DNA from: Fallopia convolvulus | Lineage: Eukaryota; Streptophyta; Magnoliopsida; Caryophyllales; Polygonaceae | Direction of reading: 5' to 3' | Length of the DNA stretch: 64,000 bases | Assembly (NCBI GenBank): GCA_964016875.1 | Contig: OZ024728.1 | Span: 23,621,328 to 23,685,327 of the forward strand | Made by a program: the position numbers and the translations under genes | The notes under the pieces: generated by a model | Seen by the model: the letters and a program-made list of their open reading frames with translations, nothing else | Databases searched by the model: none | What the model was told of the DNA's origin: nothing | In this document: piece after piece, positions 49,888 through 62,122 of the stretch | Numbering within the stretch: position 1 is the first letter of the stretch | How the letters are laid out: the number at the start of each line of letters is the position of its first letter

Positions 49888-51423
49888 GAACTTGATGTCA
49901 TCTAGTTTTACTTAGTTTGCATATGCATTTAGGATTAGATTTCCACTTTTCTAGCTTAGGTTTTGGTCTTTTTGTGTTGATTTTCGTATTATTCGTAGTA
50001 TGGAGGTCTACACAAGTTTATTTTGCTTTTATAGGTCATTTGATGGTGTTTGGAGTCAAATGGAGAAGAATACATGAGGACAAGATCTTAATGAAGCTTA
50101 AAGACCACAACTAACACCAAGGAATGAAGATTTGAGGATTCCAAGAGCTTTCAAGAGTTGTGGAGGAGCTATTACAAGTCACAATGCAAGCTAAGGAGTG
50201 AAGGAAGAGGTTAGAAGGGCCATCATGAGTCGTGGAGGCCATCACGAGCCAAGACAAGGGCAAACAGAGCAAATATGTGCTCTCAGATGGCTAATCACGG
50301 GTCGTGATCAGGTCGCTGCGCGCGAGAGTTTTGGGCCTTTCTTGTTCCTTTTTGGGCCCGAGTTGGATTTATTTTTGGGATATCTTTTAGCATAAGTTTT
50401 AGGGCTTTTATAAGACTACTTGGAGCTTAAGTTATATGATTATTATGCATCATTATTATTTTCTAATTACAAGAGAGAGGAGACAATTTCTAGGTTTTTA
50501 GTTTTTACGCTCTTTCAAGTTGGGATTTTTGCACTTTTGGATCTACCTTTGTTTTCTTCAATTGAATCTCTAGTAAGTTTCTCTTTTTATTATTGTTCTT
50601 ATTTCTATTCCATGTTTGAATTAATTGTTTTGATCATGAATTTAATTATGTTAGGCTAAACTCTATAGTTATAGGGTTTGGTTGATCCCAACGATGTGAA
50701 GCGGATTAGATTCAATATCTTTTGCTTGAATTGAGTTGGAAAACTAATATGATTTGATTCTAGGGTCTTAATCTAATAGGTTTAACTTGTTAGAGTCTTG
50801 TTTAGGTTGCGCATCGAGAGGTGGTAGTCTAAGTAAGTAAACAAAATAGAGAGAGCGCATCGAGAGGTGGTTCTATCTATTTGGAAAAACTAGAATTGAA
50901 CTTGAGATTAGATTCTCATGTGGTTAATTGTCATAGAATTTCTAGGTGTTTGAGTCAAGTTTGATGCATAACGAGAGTGGGGCGAGTTTGGTTTATCATC
51001 TAGATTTCTAAGTGCTTAAAGGGTTTCTATCGGTTTTGTTTCGTCATGAGAGTGGGTTCTTAATTTGATAGAAGTACAGTAAGTTAAACTTTGAGAAAAG
51101 TTAATTTATGACATTAGACAATAACCTTCATAACAAAATATCCAACTCAGTATAGGTAGAAGTGAGATTCGAACTCCGTGGATCAAAGTTGTGGGGATTC
51201 CTTGCCTTGGAACTTTGCTTTCTCATATACTTTTCATTATCATAATTTACTTTTTTTACTTGCTTTTAATAGTTAGAATTACTCCACAATCATTATATTT
51301 GGCTTAGGAACTTGTTTCTAGAATTAGCTAAAGCAGAAATAATCCCCGTGATTCAATCCTGATCTACTACTACAATAGATCTCGTATTCTTGCGAGTGTG
51401 TGGGAAACCATCACATCAGAACT
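49888..51423 (+). mobile_element. Solo LTR (gypsy-like) with 5-bp target duplication
   Basis: The LTR is 49893-51418 (1,526 bp), bounded by TGATGT and ACATCA, with GAACT on both sides (49888-49892 and 51419-51423). A plus-strand TATA-like TTTATAAG lies near 50407. Its body has short complementary words (GAGTCGTGG, CATCACGAGCC and GGGTCGTGATC, about 50227-50310) like those in the gypsy LTRs at 56653 and 59492. There are no internal sequences, so it arose by LTR-LTR recombination after insertion into the copia element. Confidence 0.85.
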
Positions 51424-51756
51424 CACACTCAAATTCTTTGTGGGGCTTGGAAACTTTCAAAAGAACCAGACAATTACAACTCGATAAAGGGATAAGGAGT
51501 TTGGCTCATGAGAAGCGTTTGTCTGGCCCTTGGTTTAGGGTTGGTTTTATGATCAACCTTCATGGTGGCTTGTAATGAGGGTTAGAGGGAACTCTGGTTG
51601 ATCATTTTGGGCCAAAAGAAATAGAGTTCCAAATGTACATTACAAAGCTCTAGACTAGTAATATGGTAAAATGAAAGCGATTGTCCCTAGTGTTCCATAT
51701 CATGTAAATCAATATAAACTAGCCAAGCACTGAGGGAATAACAAACAAGGACTTGT
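51424..51756 (-). mobile_element. Copia spacer between pol and env-position ORF (right part)
   Basis: Non-coding stretch directly downstream (minus strand) of the pol stop codon at 51757. It joins 49464-49887 when the solo LTR is removed. Confidence 0.5.
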
Positions 51757-52520
51757 TTAGTTTAGAGTTATCATCCCTAGGAGCATCCGGAGACGCTGAT
51801 AGTGACGTCTGTCTAAAGCCTTAGTAAGAATGTCCGCAATTTGCTCTTCAGTCCTACAGTGTTCCATAGAGATGTTCCCATGCTCTACATTGTCACGTAG
51901 GAAGTGGTGCCTAATGTCTATATGCTTAGTACGTGAATGATGCACAAGATTTTTTGATATGTTAATGGCGCTTGTATTATCACATCTAATGGGAACAGGG
52001 CCAAAAGTCATACCGTAATCCTGTAGTTGGTACTTGAGCCATAGAACTTGGGAACAACATGAGGCGGCAACCACGTACTCTGCTTCAGCTGTGGAGAGTG
52101 CCACGGAGTTTTGCTTCTTTGATCCCCATGAGACCAGGCACGATCCTAGGAACTGGGCCATTCCTGAGGTGCTTTTGCGATCAACTAGGTGTCCTGCGAA
52201 GTCTGCATCTGAGTATGCAACCAGCTCAAGGGAGCTGTTCCTTGGATACCACAAGCACAAGTTATCGTTCCCTTTAAGATACCTGAAAATCCTCTTCACC
52301 TCTTTCAGGTGTGATTCTTTAGGGTTAGCTTGAAAACGTGATCACAAGCACACTAAGAACATGATATCAGGCCTACTAGTAGTTAAATAGAGGAGAGAGC
52401 CAATCATACCTCTAAAGTTCCTTTGATCAACACTTACCCTAGTCTCATCTGCGTTGAGCCTTGAGTTTGGTGAGATGGGAGTGTCGATGGGTCTGGAGTG
52501 TTCCATCCCATACTTCACGA
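51757..52520 (-). pseudogene. Copia pol C-terminal remnant (end of RT, RNase H)
   Basis: From the minus strand: RFQANPKESHLKEVKRIFRYLKG (split as two blocks in the family), then YSDADFAGHLVDRKSTSG, STAEAEYVVAASCCSQVLWL, CDNTSAINISKN and HSRTKHIDIRHHFLRD, and ILTKAL near the end. These are the RNase H hallmarks of plant Ty1/copia. A TGA interrupts the frame just upstream of RFQANP (near 52345), and the rest of pol is missing, so the element is 5' truncated at about 52520. Confidence 0.85.
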
Positions 52521-53545
52521 GGGTGTGGTGTGGCGGATAGAGGCGTCGGCGGCGTGGATGGGACTGGTGGTGAAGTCGGCACCTTGGATGATGCAGGTGA
52601 TTAAAGTGTATGTTTGATTCTGATTTGAAACCCTAAAAAGAACACCTTGATATCGAACAATGAGTGAACAGATGTGTAGAATGATTAGGTGAATGCAATT
52701 CCTATACAAAGAGATAGCTAACACATGTTGTTAATCTGCTAAAATTGAAGGTGTCTAAAGTCTGTGATGATTTTCACTATATGAAGTAGGTGATGATTGT
52801 CATTGAACGTTTGTTCTTAAATGCTGAAATTGAACTTGGGTTGAAGGTTGTTAATTTGAAGAATATGAGCCTGATTGAATTTTTATTGAATTGGAAGTAT
52901 TTAGGGTTGCAAATCAGTAATGTGGTCATGTATTTTGTGGTTTGGAATCAGTAATGGTTGCAATGTCATAGGATTCAGCTTCCTCGACTTATTAAAAAGC
53001 CTGATTCTCTATCCGAAGATGAGATTCTTGCTCTTTAATAACTAAGTGGTGGTGGTGGTGGTGCTCTGGTCTTTATTTTGGAGAATCAAGGCTTTTGGAC
53101 GGAAATGGCTATCGTAGGATGCAATTTAGATGCAACTTGCAAAAATGGTCTTGATAATTCCAATTTTAGTAGGGGCCAATGTCATTAGTCAAATAGTTCA
53201 TCTTCTTCCAATTGACAAAGGAAACTTTTACTGTTGACCAGGAGCTAAAAATTGAGGGTTAGTGCAGTTAGTGGTGACTATCTTTTGAATAATGGCTTGA
53301 ATTGATAGCTAGTGGTCCGTATCTAATGCTAGAAAAGGATGAGAACTTTCCATGACTAGCATGAGCTGACCCTCTAGGCTATATTGTGCTTATCCTCTTG
53401 TGTCCCCTGTATTTTTCATCTTTCAAGAAATGCTAAGGTATATGAAAGTTGTGGAAATGAAAAGGGCTGAAATCACAAATAAGAATGATAAGTTTGATGC
53501 CTGTCATATAAGCTCTTGGACTCAATTGAACAAGTATGATATCAA
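52521..53545. other. Low-copy-looking DNA around the LINE insertion
   Basis: No gene could be assigned. A (GGT)6 microsatellite lies at about 53047-53065. A plus-strand stretch before it (about 52978-53038) reads QLPRLIKKPDSLSEDEILAL and then a stop, exon-like but not recognised. The sequence resumes at 63891 beyond the LINE. Confidence 0.35.
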
Positions 53546-56500
53546 ATTCTGTTGCAGATGTTTTTTTTGGTATAAGGAGAGGCGGTACTCTCCGGCCCCT
53601 CGAGGGGGCGTTTCATTAATATAAAAGAAAAGGGCTAAGTAGTCAGCAAACGGGGGATAGCCCGACCCCTTACATCATCAAACAGAAATAAATTAATCCC
53701 CTCCGTCGGGGCAATCAATACATGCAAGCCTAACGGAAAAGAAAAAGCATAAAACGCGAGGCGATCGGCAACCGTATTCGCCTCGCGATACACATGACGG
53801 AATCGGATAACCCAATTCCTACTCAAAAAGCCTTGGCATTTAGATACCAGGCTAAACAACGGGTGACATTTATTAATATTAGAGTTCAACAAATTAATCA
53901 CAAGAAGAGAGTCGGCCTCCAGCATAACTTTACGGTAACCCTTATCCTAGGCTAATTGAAGGCCGTTGTAGACGCCGCATAATTCCGCCATCGGGACAGA
54001 GCAACAACCGATATTGTGCACAAATCCGCAAACTCATTGACCATTGCTATTCCGAAGAAGTCCGCCCGAAGTAGCGACCCCATTTTCTCTAACCGCACCG
54101 TCGGTATTTTTCTTGAACCAATCCATCTCGGGAGGGTCCCAAGCCACAACCTGCACAGTACGAGTATGCAAATTGGTACAAGATGAAAAAATACCTTTAG
54201 CCCGATTGTATTCCATTGCTTGGTCCATGATGAAGTTAGCATTCCTGTTCACCATCAGCTCTTCATTGAACAATTTGGCGTTACGCCAACGCCATATCCA
54301 CCAGAGAGCGGTTGCAAAGAGATCACGCCAGTGAATCAGAGGACCTGTCATGCCCTCCGCTAGCACATTGTGCCGCAGTCAACTTGCAAAATTAATCTGA
54401 AAGAAAAGGGGAATAAAATCAGTAGCCTTAAGATCATGCCATATAAAGCAAACCATGGGGCAATCACGAAAAATATGCTCAAAAGATTCCTCCACATTTT
54501 GGCAATAAGGGCAGGCGTTATAGTTCGTTAAGTGTCGTCGACATCTTTCTGAATTTGACATAACCCCGCCTTTGCTAGCTAACCACATGAAACAACACAC
54601 TCTCTCTGGGGCATTGATCTTCCAAACTGTCTTGTAAAAAACACCATCAGCACTAGCTCTGTTGTAGTGACCTTGAATCAGATTATACCCTGTATTGACC
54701 GAATAATTCCCATCTTGAGAAAAGTTCCAGCACAAAACATCCTGACTGTCAACACTATCTTCATTAATGCAGACAGCAGCAATTTTCAGCAGAGTAGACG
54801 TTGGAATACAGTCCGAGAGAAGGTCCCATCTCCAGCCATCAACAAGATTCCAATAATCGGCCACCAGCAAATTCTGTTCAGCAGGACTAATCTGTCTATT
54901 AGCAACATCAGCAAGAGGAGTATCCCCAATCCAGGCATCACGCCAGAACCTGATTGAACGGCCATTACGGGCCAGCCACTTCGAGCCATGAACAATGACC
55001 TTCGAAATACCCGTTTTGAGTCCCTTCCAAAAATGAGAAGCTGCGGACGAATTACCCAGAGCACACATAACATACTTCTGTTTTAAAACTTCTACCCAAA
55101 GATCACCCTCACTCATGAGAAAGCGCCATCCTAATTTTCCCAAGAGAGCAATATTCATATCATGCATAGATCGAATTCCGAGACCCCCTTGGTTTTTAGG
55201 CAACGTAATTTCCGACCATGCCACCTTGTGTAACCTTCTCTTATCTCTCGAGCTCCCCCAAATAAAAGCCCTATTAAGCTTATCTATCTGATTGCAAACA
55301 CTTAACGGAAGAAGAGCATTGGACATTGAGTAGACGGGTAGCGAGGTTTAGACAGACTTCACTAAAGTGATTCTTCCGGCGAAACTCAGCGATCTTGACT
55401 TCCATCCAGTCAGCCGAGAGTTGAACTTGTCATTATGCTATTAAAGGTGTCTTTGTTGACACGCTTATGAAGGATCAACATACCGAGGTAATTGCCCAAG
55501 TCCCTAGTAACCTCGAAACCGCAGGCCTCTTTGAGTTTTCTACTAAGGTCCCTATTAACATTGGCCGAAAGAAAAATTTTAGACTTGTGTGTACTAATTT
55601 TCTGACCCGAAGCCATGCAAAAAATCTCCAAAATATTCTGAATTTTACGAAGTTGTTCCACCGAAGCTTCGGCGAACAACATGATGTCGTCCACAAAAAA
55701 GATATGAGACAACGACGGGCCGTTTCTAGTAATCTTGATGGGGTTCCAATCCCCTTTAGTCACAGCGTCCAAAATAAGGTTACCTAACCGCTCGATGCAA
55801 ATCAAGAAGAGATACGGCGAGATAGGATCCCCTTGACGCACACCCCGGGAAGCCGTGAACTGCCGAGTGACTTCACCGTTTAACAAAACTTGCAGACTAG
55901 GGGAAGAGACGCAAGCCATGATCCAATCCGTTAACTTATCCGGAAAGACGCTGCACGTAAGGAATCCTCAATGAAACCCCAACTTAACCTATCATAAGCT
56001 TTCTCGAGATCAAGCTTTAAAATCATCCAACCCTTACCACCTCTCTTCCTTTTCATTGAGTGTACAACTTCTTGGGCAATGATCACGTTGTCGGAAATCA
56101 AACGACCCGGGAGAAAACTTCCTTGAGTTGGGCCAATGATCTTAGCCATAATGGGTTGAAGTCTGTTCGTCAGGATCTTTGTAATGGTCTTATACAAGAC
56201 GTTACAAAGACTAATAGGACGGAATTGGTTTATCCGCTCGGGTTTGGAGACTTTGGCTAAAAGAACAATCAGAGTGTCGTTAACTCCATCATGGATGATC
56301 CCAGTTCTGAAAAAATCCTTTATGAAAGCGTTAACAGACCTTCCAACTGTTCCCCAACATTTATGGTAAAAGCCGGGTTGAAAACCGTCAATCCTCGGAG
56401 ATTTAAACGCACCCATACCTTTTATGGCTTTCTAAATCTCAGAGTCTGTTACAGCCATACAAAGAGGGAGCAAATCATCGCTATCCAATTTAGGAAAACC

Positions 56501-56652
56501 ACTGTTCAGGACAGGAAAATTCAGTAAATTCTAATCCTCGGCCGTATAGAGATTGTGAAAGAAATCAACAACCAGCTCCTCTATCTCATCACCCTTATCA
56601 ATCCAAATATCGTTCGACCCAATGAGACCCTCAATGCGATTCTGTTTGCGTC

Positions 56653-57561
56653 TGATGTTCATGTTTTTAGTATAGTTTTTAGTAGGTTTTCTTTGTTTAT
56701 TAGGTTTAGTTTTGATAAGTTTAGGTTTAGTTTAGTATGTTTTTGGATAATTTTGCATATTTTCATAAGAAGTATGGAAGCTACTCTATTTTGTGTATTT
56801 TGTAGGTTTTAGCAAGGAGAAGTGCTATATGGAGCTGAATTTGGAGCGCTACAGTGAAAGACGGAGGAATACAAGTTTGAAGAAGTCAATGCCCAAGAAT
56901 TTACAAGATGAAGTGTGGAAGAAACCAAGCCCAAGCTCGTTAACGAGGCTGTAAGGGCTCGTTAACGAGGCCACGTGATAGGAATTTAGAGGGTTGATTT
57001 TTGTAACTCACCGACCCTGTGCGGGAAATTATTTCCGTGTCGGTAGAGTATCTTTTTATAATTTTTAGGGTTATTATATTATATTTTAGGTCTTGTTATC
57101 TTCTTAGATTTTGTTTCTATCTTTTTAGGCTTTTATTTTATCTTTTAGGAAAGTTTTTATCTTCTAGCCTTATTAGTTTTAGCCTTCTTTTTAGTATAAA
57201 TAGCCCTCTTATTTAGCTTATGTAGGGGAGATCGAGCATAGAGAGAAGAGGAGGAGCCGAGAGAGAGCCGAGGAGAGGATCGGAGTTGAGTCGTCGGGTC
57301 GGTGACGAGAGTTACCGAGTTCGTTGATCAGAGTATTTCGGTTCGATATTTGTTTGTTTTCGGGTTTTCTTCTGATTTTCTGTGTAAGACGATATTTTCT
57401 ATTTAATTTGAGTAGTAGTTTATTTTCAATGATTTCTTTTATAGAGTTTATTTGTTTCGTAGTTATGATTATTGAGTAGTTTTCTTTTCTAGGATCGGGG
57501 TTAAGCCCGGCATAGTTGAGCATGTTTGATTAGTAAGATTGTGTGTTGAATGCCTTTTATC
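56653..57561 (+). repeat. Left LTR of nested gypsy element (3' part deleted)
   Basis: Starts TGATGTTCATG. It matches 59492-60398 for about 909 bp with roughly a dozen differences counted by eye, including two small indels, then breaks off inside the LTR. TATA box TATAAATAG at 57195-57203. It carries TCGTTAACGA at 56937-56946 and 56959-56968. Confidence 0.88.
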
Positions 57562-59491
57562 CATTTCCAGCCTCACTATCCACCACCTCCTCAACCCGAG
57601 TACACAGGATCGAGTATACCACCACCATGGGCCGAGGATCTTTCTGGTCGGATGCAGCAACTCCACCTCCAGCAGGACCACATTCATCGGAGGATGGATA
57701 GATGGGAGACTGTCTATTCTGCTCGTATGTCGATGGAGGATGAGAGGCATCGTCAGCGAGAGACGGAGGACGCTGAGCGTTGGAGGACGATGTACGATTT
57801 AATGGGCAACTTTGAGCACTACTTTCCTCAACCAAACTAGTGATTCAGCCTGAAGATGCAGTTTTTCCTTGTTTTCCACTTTTGAGACTTTGTAAGTTTT
57901 TATGTTTTTCTTTTTTATTTTTATCTTTCTTTGTTTGTTTTTCTTTTCTATTTCTTTTCCTTCTTCTTATTTTCCTTACAGTGGGGACACTGTAATTTTA
58001 AGTATGGGGTGGGAGAAAATAGAAAACTTGTTGTCTTATGTGTTTTGAGTAGTTTAAAAAAAAAATAAAAAAAAGAGAGTTTTAGAATTGATAGATATCC
58101 CTTTCTTATGTTCTATGATAGTAGTTGCTAGCTTAATCATATAATTCCTTGCAAGCATGTCTTTAATAGTATAGCCGGAATCTTTAACTTGAAATTGTTT
58201 TTAGGAGAAGATAGCATTTGATGAAATTGAGCACATAAACTTTATAGCATAAGTGATACAATCCAACAAAATTGTTACCGAGTGAGTTATTTTTGGCCTT
58301 ATAGGGAGAACATCAAAAATCCTTCTTCTTTTCTTGTGTGATTTACTCTCCTTATGCATATTATCTCTTGGAATTGTGATGGTTATCTATTTCTTGAGAC
58401 CCGTATGGGATTTATAGTTCATTACTTGTGAAAATCATATGATGGAGAACTTATTTTTATGAGCCCTATTATTCCTTATCTACCTTTACATGATTCTTCT
58501 TTTTGATAACCAATTCTAGCCTGAAGCCTTTATTTTTAGCTCCACAAAATTTTCCCTAGCCGAGATAAGCTTGACCCTATCCGGGGATTAGGACTTAGAT
58601 TGGAGAGGTATTTTTGTTGAGTGTAAAGGAGAGGTGACATATATTGCTTGGTGTGATTGGGGAGTTATTGGGAAGGGTAGATTGAAAGTCTTTTGTTTTA
58701 CTTGTAATAAGAAAGATCTCTTGGAAAAAAAATGCACAAAAATAAAGTTATTTGATGGAAGAATACATGATGAGGATCGTTGACGACCCTGAAGTGGGCT
58801 CGTTAACGAGGCAGCGAAAGAAAGAAAGAAAAAAAAAGAAGAGAAAAGAAGGAAGTTTGAAGTGCATATGTGTTTATAGATAAAGTCAGAGATTCTTTTA
58901 TTTCTTATGACACTTTCTAGGATATGTTGGGTGAGTAAAGAGAGTGTGCATATTATTGAGTGAGTTTGGTATATGTTTTTATGAGTTTTGTTGTGTGAGT
59001 TTTTAGGAGTCTTTGATTCCCGGATATTATTAGCACCACATAGCCAAAATATTTCCATGCCTTATTGTCTTTACCAAGCCCCATTACAACCCGGCCGAAT
59101 GGAAACTTCTATGAAGTTTTTCATTGAGCCTAAGTTTCTCTTGATAATTTTTGCTTGTTTTGACAAATCTTGGGTGGAGAGTATTGGTGATATAAGTTCC
59201 AATTTCTATGAGTTTTTGCATATTGGATTGAGTTGAGAGATTGAATTTATAACCCCAAACACTTGAGAGTCGAGTGAAACACATTATATCCCTTGTGAGG
59301 TTGGATTGTATTTTTCTTATGTCTATTTGGTGCATATATGTGTAATGATGTTAAGTATCGTTTGCTATAATTTTCTCATGTGTAGATGTTGCTTTTTAGA
59401 GGATGGCTATTTCTTGATGAGTATGTTTGTTTGGTTTTGGTTAATGTTTAGTGATTGCTTGAGGACAAGCAAGTTTAAGTATGGGGTATTT
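57562..59491 (+). mobile_element. Internal remnant of nested gypsy element
   Basis: It begins in an open frame (about 57562-57840) rich in Pro and then in Arg/Glu/Met helical residues (PPPPQPEYTG...MDRWETVYSARMSMEDERHRQ), ending NFEHYFPQPN. This looks like the C-terminal tail of a plant gypsy gag-type protein, though I cannot name a domain. The rest is non-coding. The phrase TTTAAGTATGGGGT occurs at about 57996-58009 and again at 59473-59486, just before the right LTR, where it is the polypurine tract. TCGTTAACGA occurs at 58800-58809. Confidence 0.65.
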
Positions 59492-60971
59492 TGATGTTCA
59501 TGTTTTTAGTATAATTTTTAGTAGGTTTTATTTGTTTATTAGGTTTAGTTTTGATAAGTTTAGGTTTAGTTTAGTATGTTTTTGGATAGTTTTGCATATT
59601 TTCATAAGAAGTATGGAAGCTACTCTATTTTGTGTATTTTGTAGGTTTTAGCAAGGAGAAGTGCTATATGGAGTTGAATTTGGAGCGCTACAGTGAAAGA
59701 CGGAGGAATACAAGTTTGAAGAAGTCAATGTCCAAGAATTTACAAGATGAAGTGTGGAAGAAACCAAGCCCAGGCTCGTTAACGAGGCTGTAAGGGCTCG
59801 TTAACGAGGCCACGTGATAGGAATTTCGAGGGTTGATTTTTGTAACTCACCCCTGTGCGGGAAATTATTTCTGTGTCGGTAGAGTATCTTTTTATAATTT
59901 TTAGGGTTATTATATTATATTTTAGGTCTTGTTATCTTCTTAGATTTTGTTTCTATCTTTTTAGGCTTTTATTTTATCTTTTAGGAAAGTTTTTATCTTC
60001 TAGCCTTATTAGTTTTAGCCTTCTTTTTAGTATAAATAGCCCTCTTATTTAGCTTATGTAGGGGAGATCGAGCATAGAGAGAAGAGGAGGAGCCGAGAGA
60101 GAGCCGAGGAGAGGATCGGAGTTGAGTCGTCGGGTCGGTGGACGAGAGTTACCGAGTTCGTTGATCAGAGTATTTCGGTTCGATATTTGTTTGTTTTCGG
60201 GTTTTCTTCTGATTTTCTGTGTAAGACGATATTTTCTATTTAATTTGAGTAGTAGTTTATTTTCAATGATTTCTTTTATAGAGTTTATTTGTTTCGTAGT
60301 TATGATTAGTGAGTAGTTTTCTTTTCTAGGATCGGGGTTAAGCCCGGCATAGTTGAGCATGTTTGATTAGTAAGATTGTGTGTTGAATGCCTTTTATCTA
60401 TTATTGAGATTGTTTGTTGTGTTTATACCGAGATGAAAGTTGAGGTAATTTGAGTTTTTAACTTGATTGAAAGAGAAAGTTAGTAACTTGAAGGTTGATA
60501 TTGTTTGAATACGAAAGTTTCAAGCTTTAGATCCAAAACAAACAATTAAGTGAGTTAAGTTGCGAAAGTAGGTTAATTTGCTTCATGGTCAACGAAAGTT
60601 GATAAAATCTATCTATTTAAAGGCATGATCTATTCTTCTTACGAGTTTATATGCTTGGCTATGTTGAGGTGTCCCTAGTCCTAGATCTTTGTTTTTATTT
60701 AATTATTCTTAAGTGAATTTCGTTGCTGAGTTACTTGGCTCGGTACCGAACTGGTTTAGGTCGTTAGTTTGAGTCTTTTGTTTACGGTGGTTCGTTAACG
60801 ACCCTGACAACGTCGTTAACGAGGCTGCTTGTGTGTTTTTTTATTGTGTTTGTTTTTTTAGTAGTCGATAAACGAACAACCTTGCTTCCTGTGGAACGAT
60901 CCTGACTTCGCTATACACAGCGGGGTCTTGACTTATAAATTTATTTGTTGTCAAGAAACCCTCCTTCAACA
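59492..60971 (+). repeat. Right LTR of nested gypsy element (complete, 1,480 bp)
   Basis: Bounded by TGATG and CAACA, followed by target duplication GCGTC. TATA box TATAAATAG at 60031-60039. It has TCGTTAACGA at 59776-59785, 59798-59807, 60792-60801 and 60813-60822. The last 573 bp (60399-60971) are missing from the left LTR. Confidence 0.9.
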
Positions 60972-62122
60972 GCGTCGAACAATGGTCGAGGTATGGAAAA
61001 AAGATGTGTTTCTATCACCACACATCAACCATTGCTCTCTTGATTTTTGAAACCACAACATCTCCTCTTGTTCCTGGATTAACTCAAGTTCTTTTCTAAT
61101 TTTTACCTCAAGTTCGATCAGGGCGTGCGAGCTCGAGCTGTTAATTCGGATTTGAACATTATTCAGGCAGTTCAATAAACCCTGTTTGCGCTGCTGAATG
61201 CTGCCAAAAACGTTTTTATTCCAAACAATCAGGTCCTTCTTCAGAATGTTCAGGGCGTTGGGCGTGTCAATATTGTGAACCCAACTCTCTTTTAACTTGT
61301 CAACAAACTTCGGGTGAGAGAGCCAAGCGGCTTCAAACCTGAAAGGTCTCCTCTTTTTATTAAGGTTCAACGTTGGATCAAAGGATAAGAGAAGGGGATT
61401 ATGGTCGGAAGAGAAACGAGGGAGATGTTTTACACGAGCCTCCTCCCACCTAATCCGCCCTTCCGAATTCATGAAAATCCTATCCAACCTTTTGGACACA
61501 ACTGAAGTAGCGGATAAGCGACGACTCCACGTGAAGCGAGGGCCAACAAAGTCTAGGTCAATAAGGCCCAAACGGTTAACCCAACGGTTGAAAAGAGTAG
61601 AATCAGATTTTAGCCCGCCTGATCCGCCATCTCTCTCGTGGGAATAATGGATACAATTGAAATCACCTCCAACGATAACAGGACACGACACATTTTTGAT
61701 AGCAATTTTGAGATCCTTCCAAAACGGTTCTCTATGAGTGGCAGAAGGAGGCCCATAGATCATGAAGAGGTGACAAACCGTCTCATTTTCAGTAAAGGAA
61801 GTATGAATGAAATTACTGTTCTCCTCCACAACAATAAGCTGAACCTGACTTTGTTTCCAAAATATCCAAATACCGCCCGCCATCCCTGTTCCATTGATTC
61901 TCACACAATCAGTAAAGTCACGTCTGGTCATACGGTCACAAATCTTTTCAGCTCGATCACACGACACTCTAGTCTCAAAAACCGAAAGGATATCCACTTT
62001 ATGGTTCCGACACATATAACGGATCGCACGACAAAAACCCGGCTTTCCTGCACCAAAACAATTCCACATTAAAACATTCATCATAAAACAATGATAGGTA
62101 AGAAATAAGGAACCAGATAGAA

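Larger units (their letters stand above)
56648..60976 (+). mobile_element. Deleted gypsy-type element nested in the LINE
   Basis: The element is 56653-60971, with the 5-bp target duplication GCGTC (56648-56652 and 60972-60976). It contains a 3'-truncated left LTR, a short internal segment with a gag-like tail, and a complete right LTR. Orientation is plus, from the TATA boxes and the polypurine tract. Removing it restores the LINE ORF2 reading frame exactly across the site (STIVRR on one side, QNRIEGLIG on the other). The left LTR tail, primer-binding site and most coding sequence are deleted, so it cannot move by itself. Confidence 0.9.
53635..62084 (-). pseudogene. LINE ORF2 (endonuclease, reverse transcriptase, RNase H), broken and split
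   Basis: Starts at ATG 62084 (MMNVLMWNCFGAG) 42 bases inside the end of ORF1. Domains: APE-type endonuclease (NCFG, GGDFNC, LDRIF, SDHNPLLL) to about 61380; a linker split by the gypsy element at 60972; reverse transcriptase (FRPISLCNVLYK, LKLDLEKAYDR, GVRQGDPISPYLF, FFVDDIMLFAE), 56416-55400; zf-RVT (CPYC near 54500); and RNase H (KKNTDGAV, LEADSL, HVYREANTVADRLA) to TAG 53637-53635. Breaks: TAG near 56534 and 56430, a frameshift near 55945, another near 55435, and stops near 55348, 54381, 54035 and 53947. The usual FADD catalytic box reads FVDD. The polymerase cannot be made from this copy. Confidence 0.9.
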
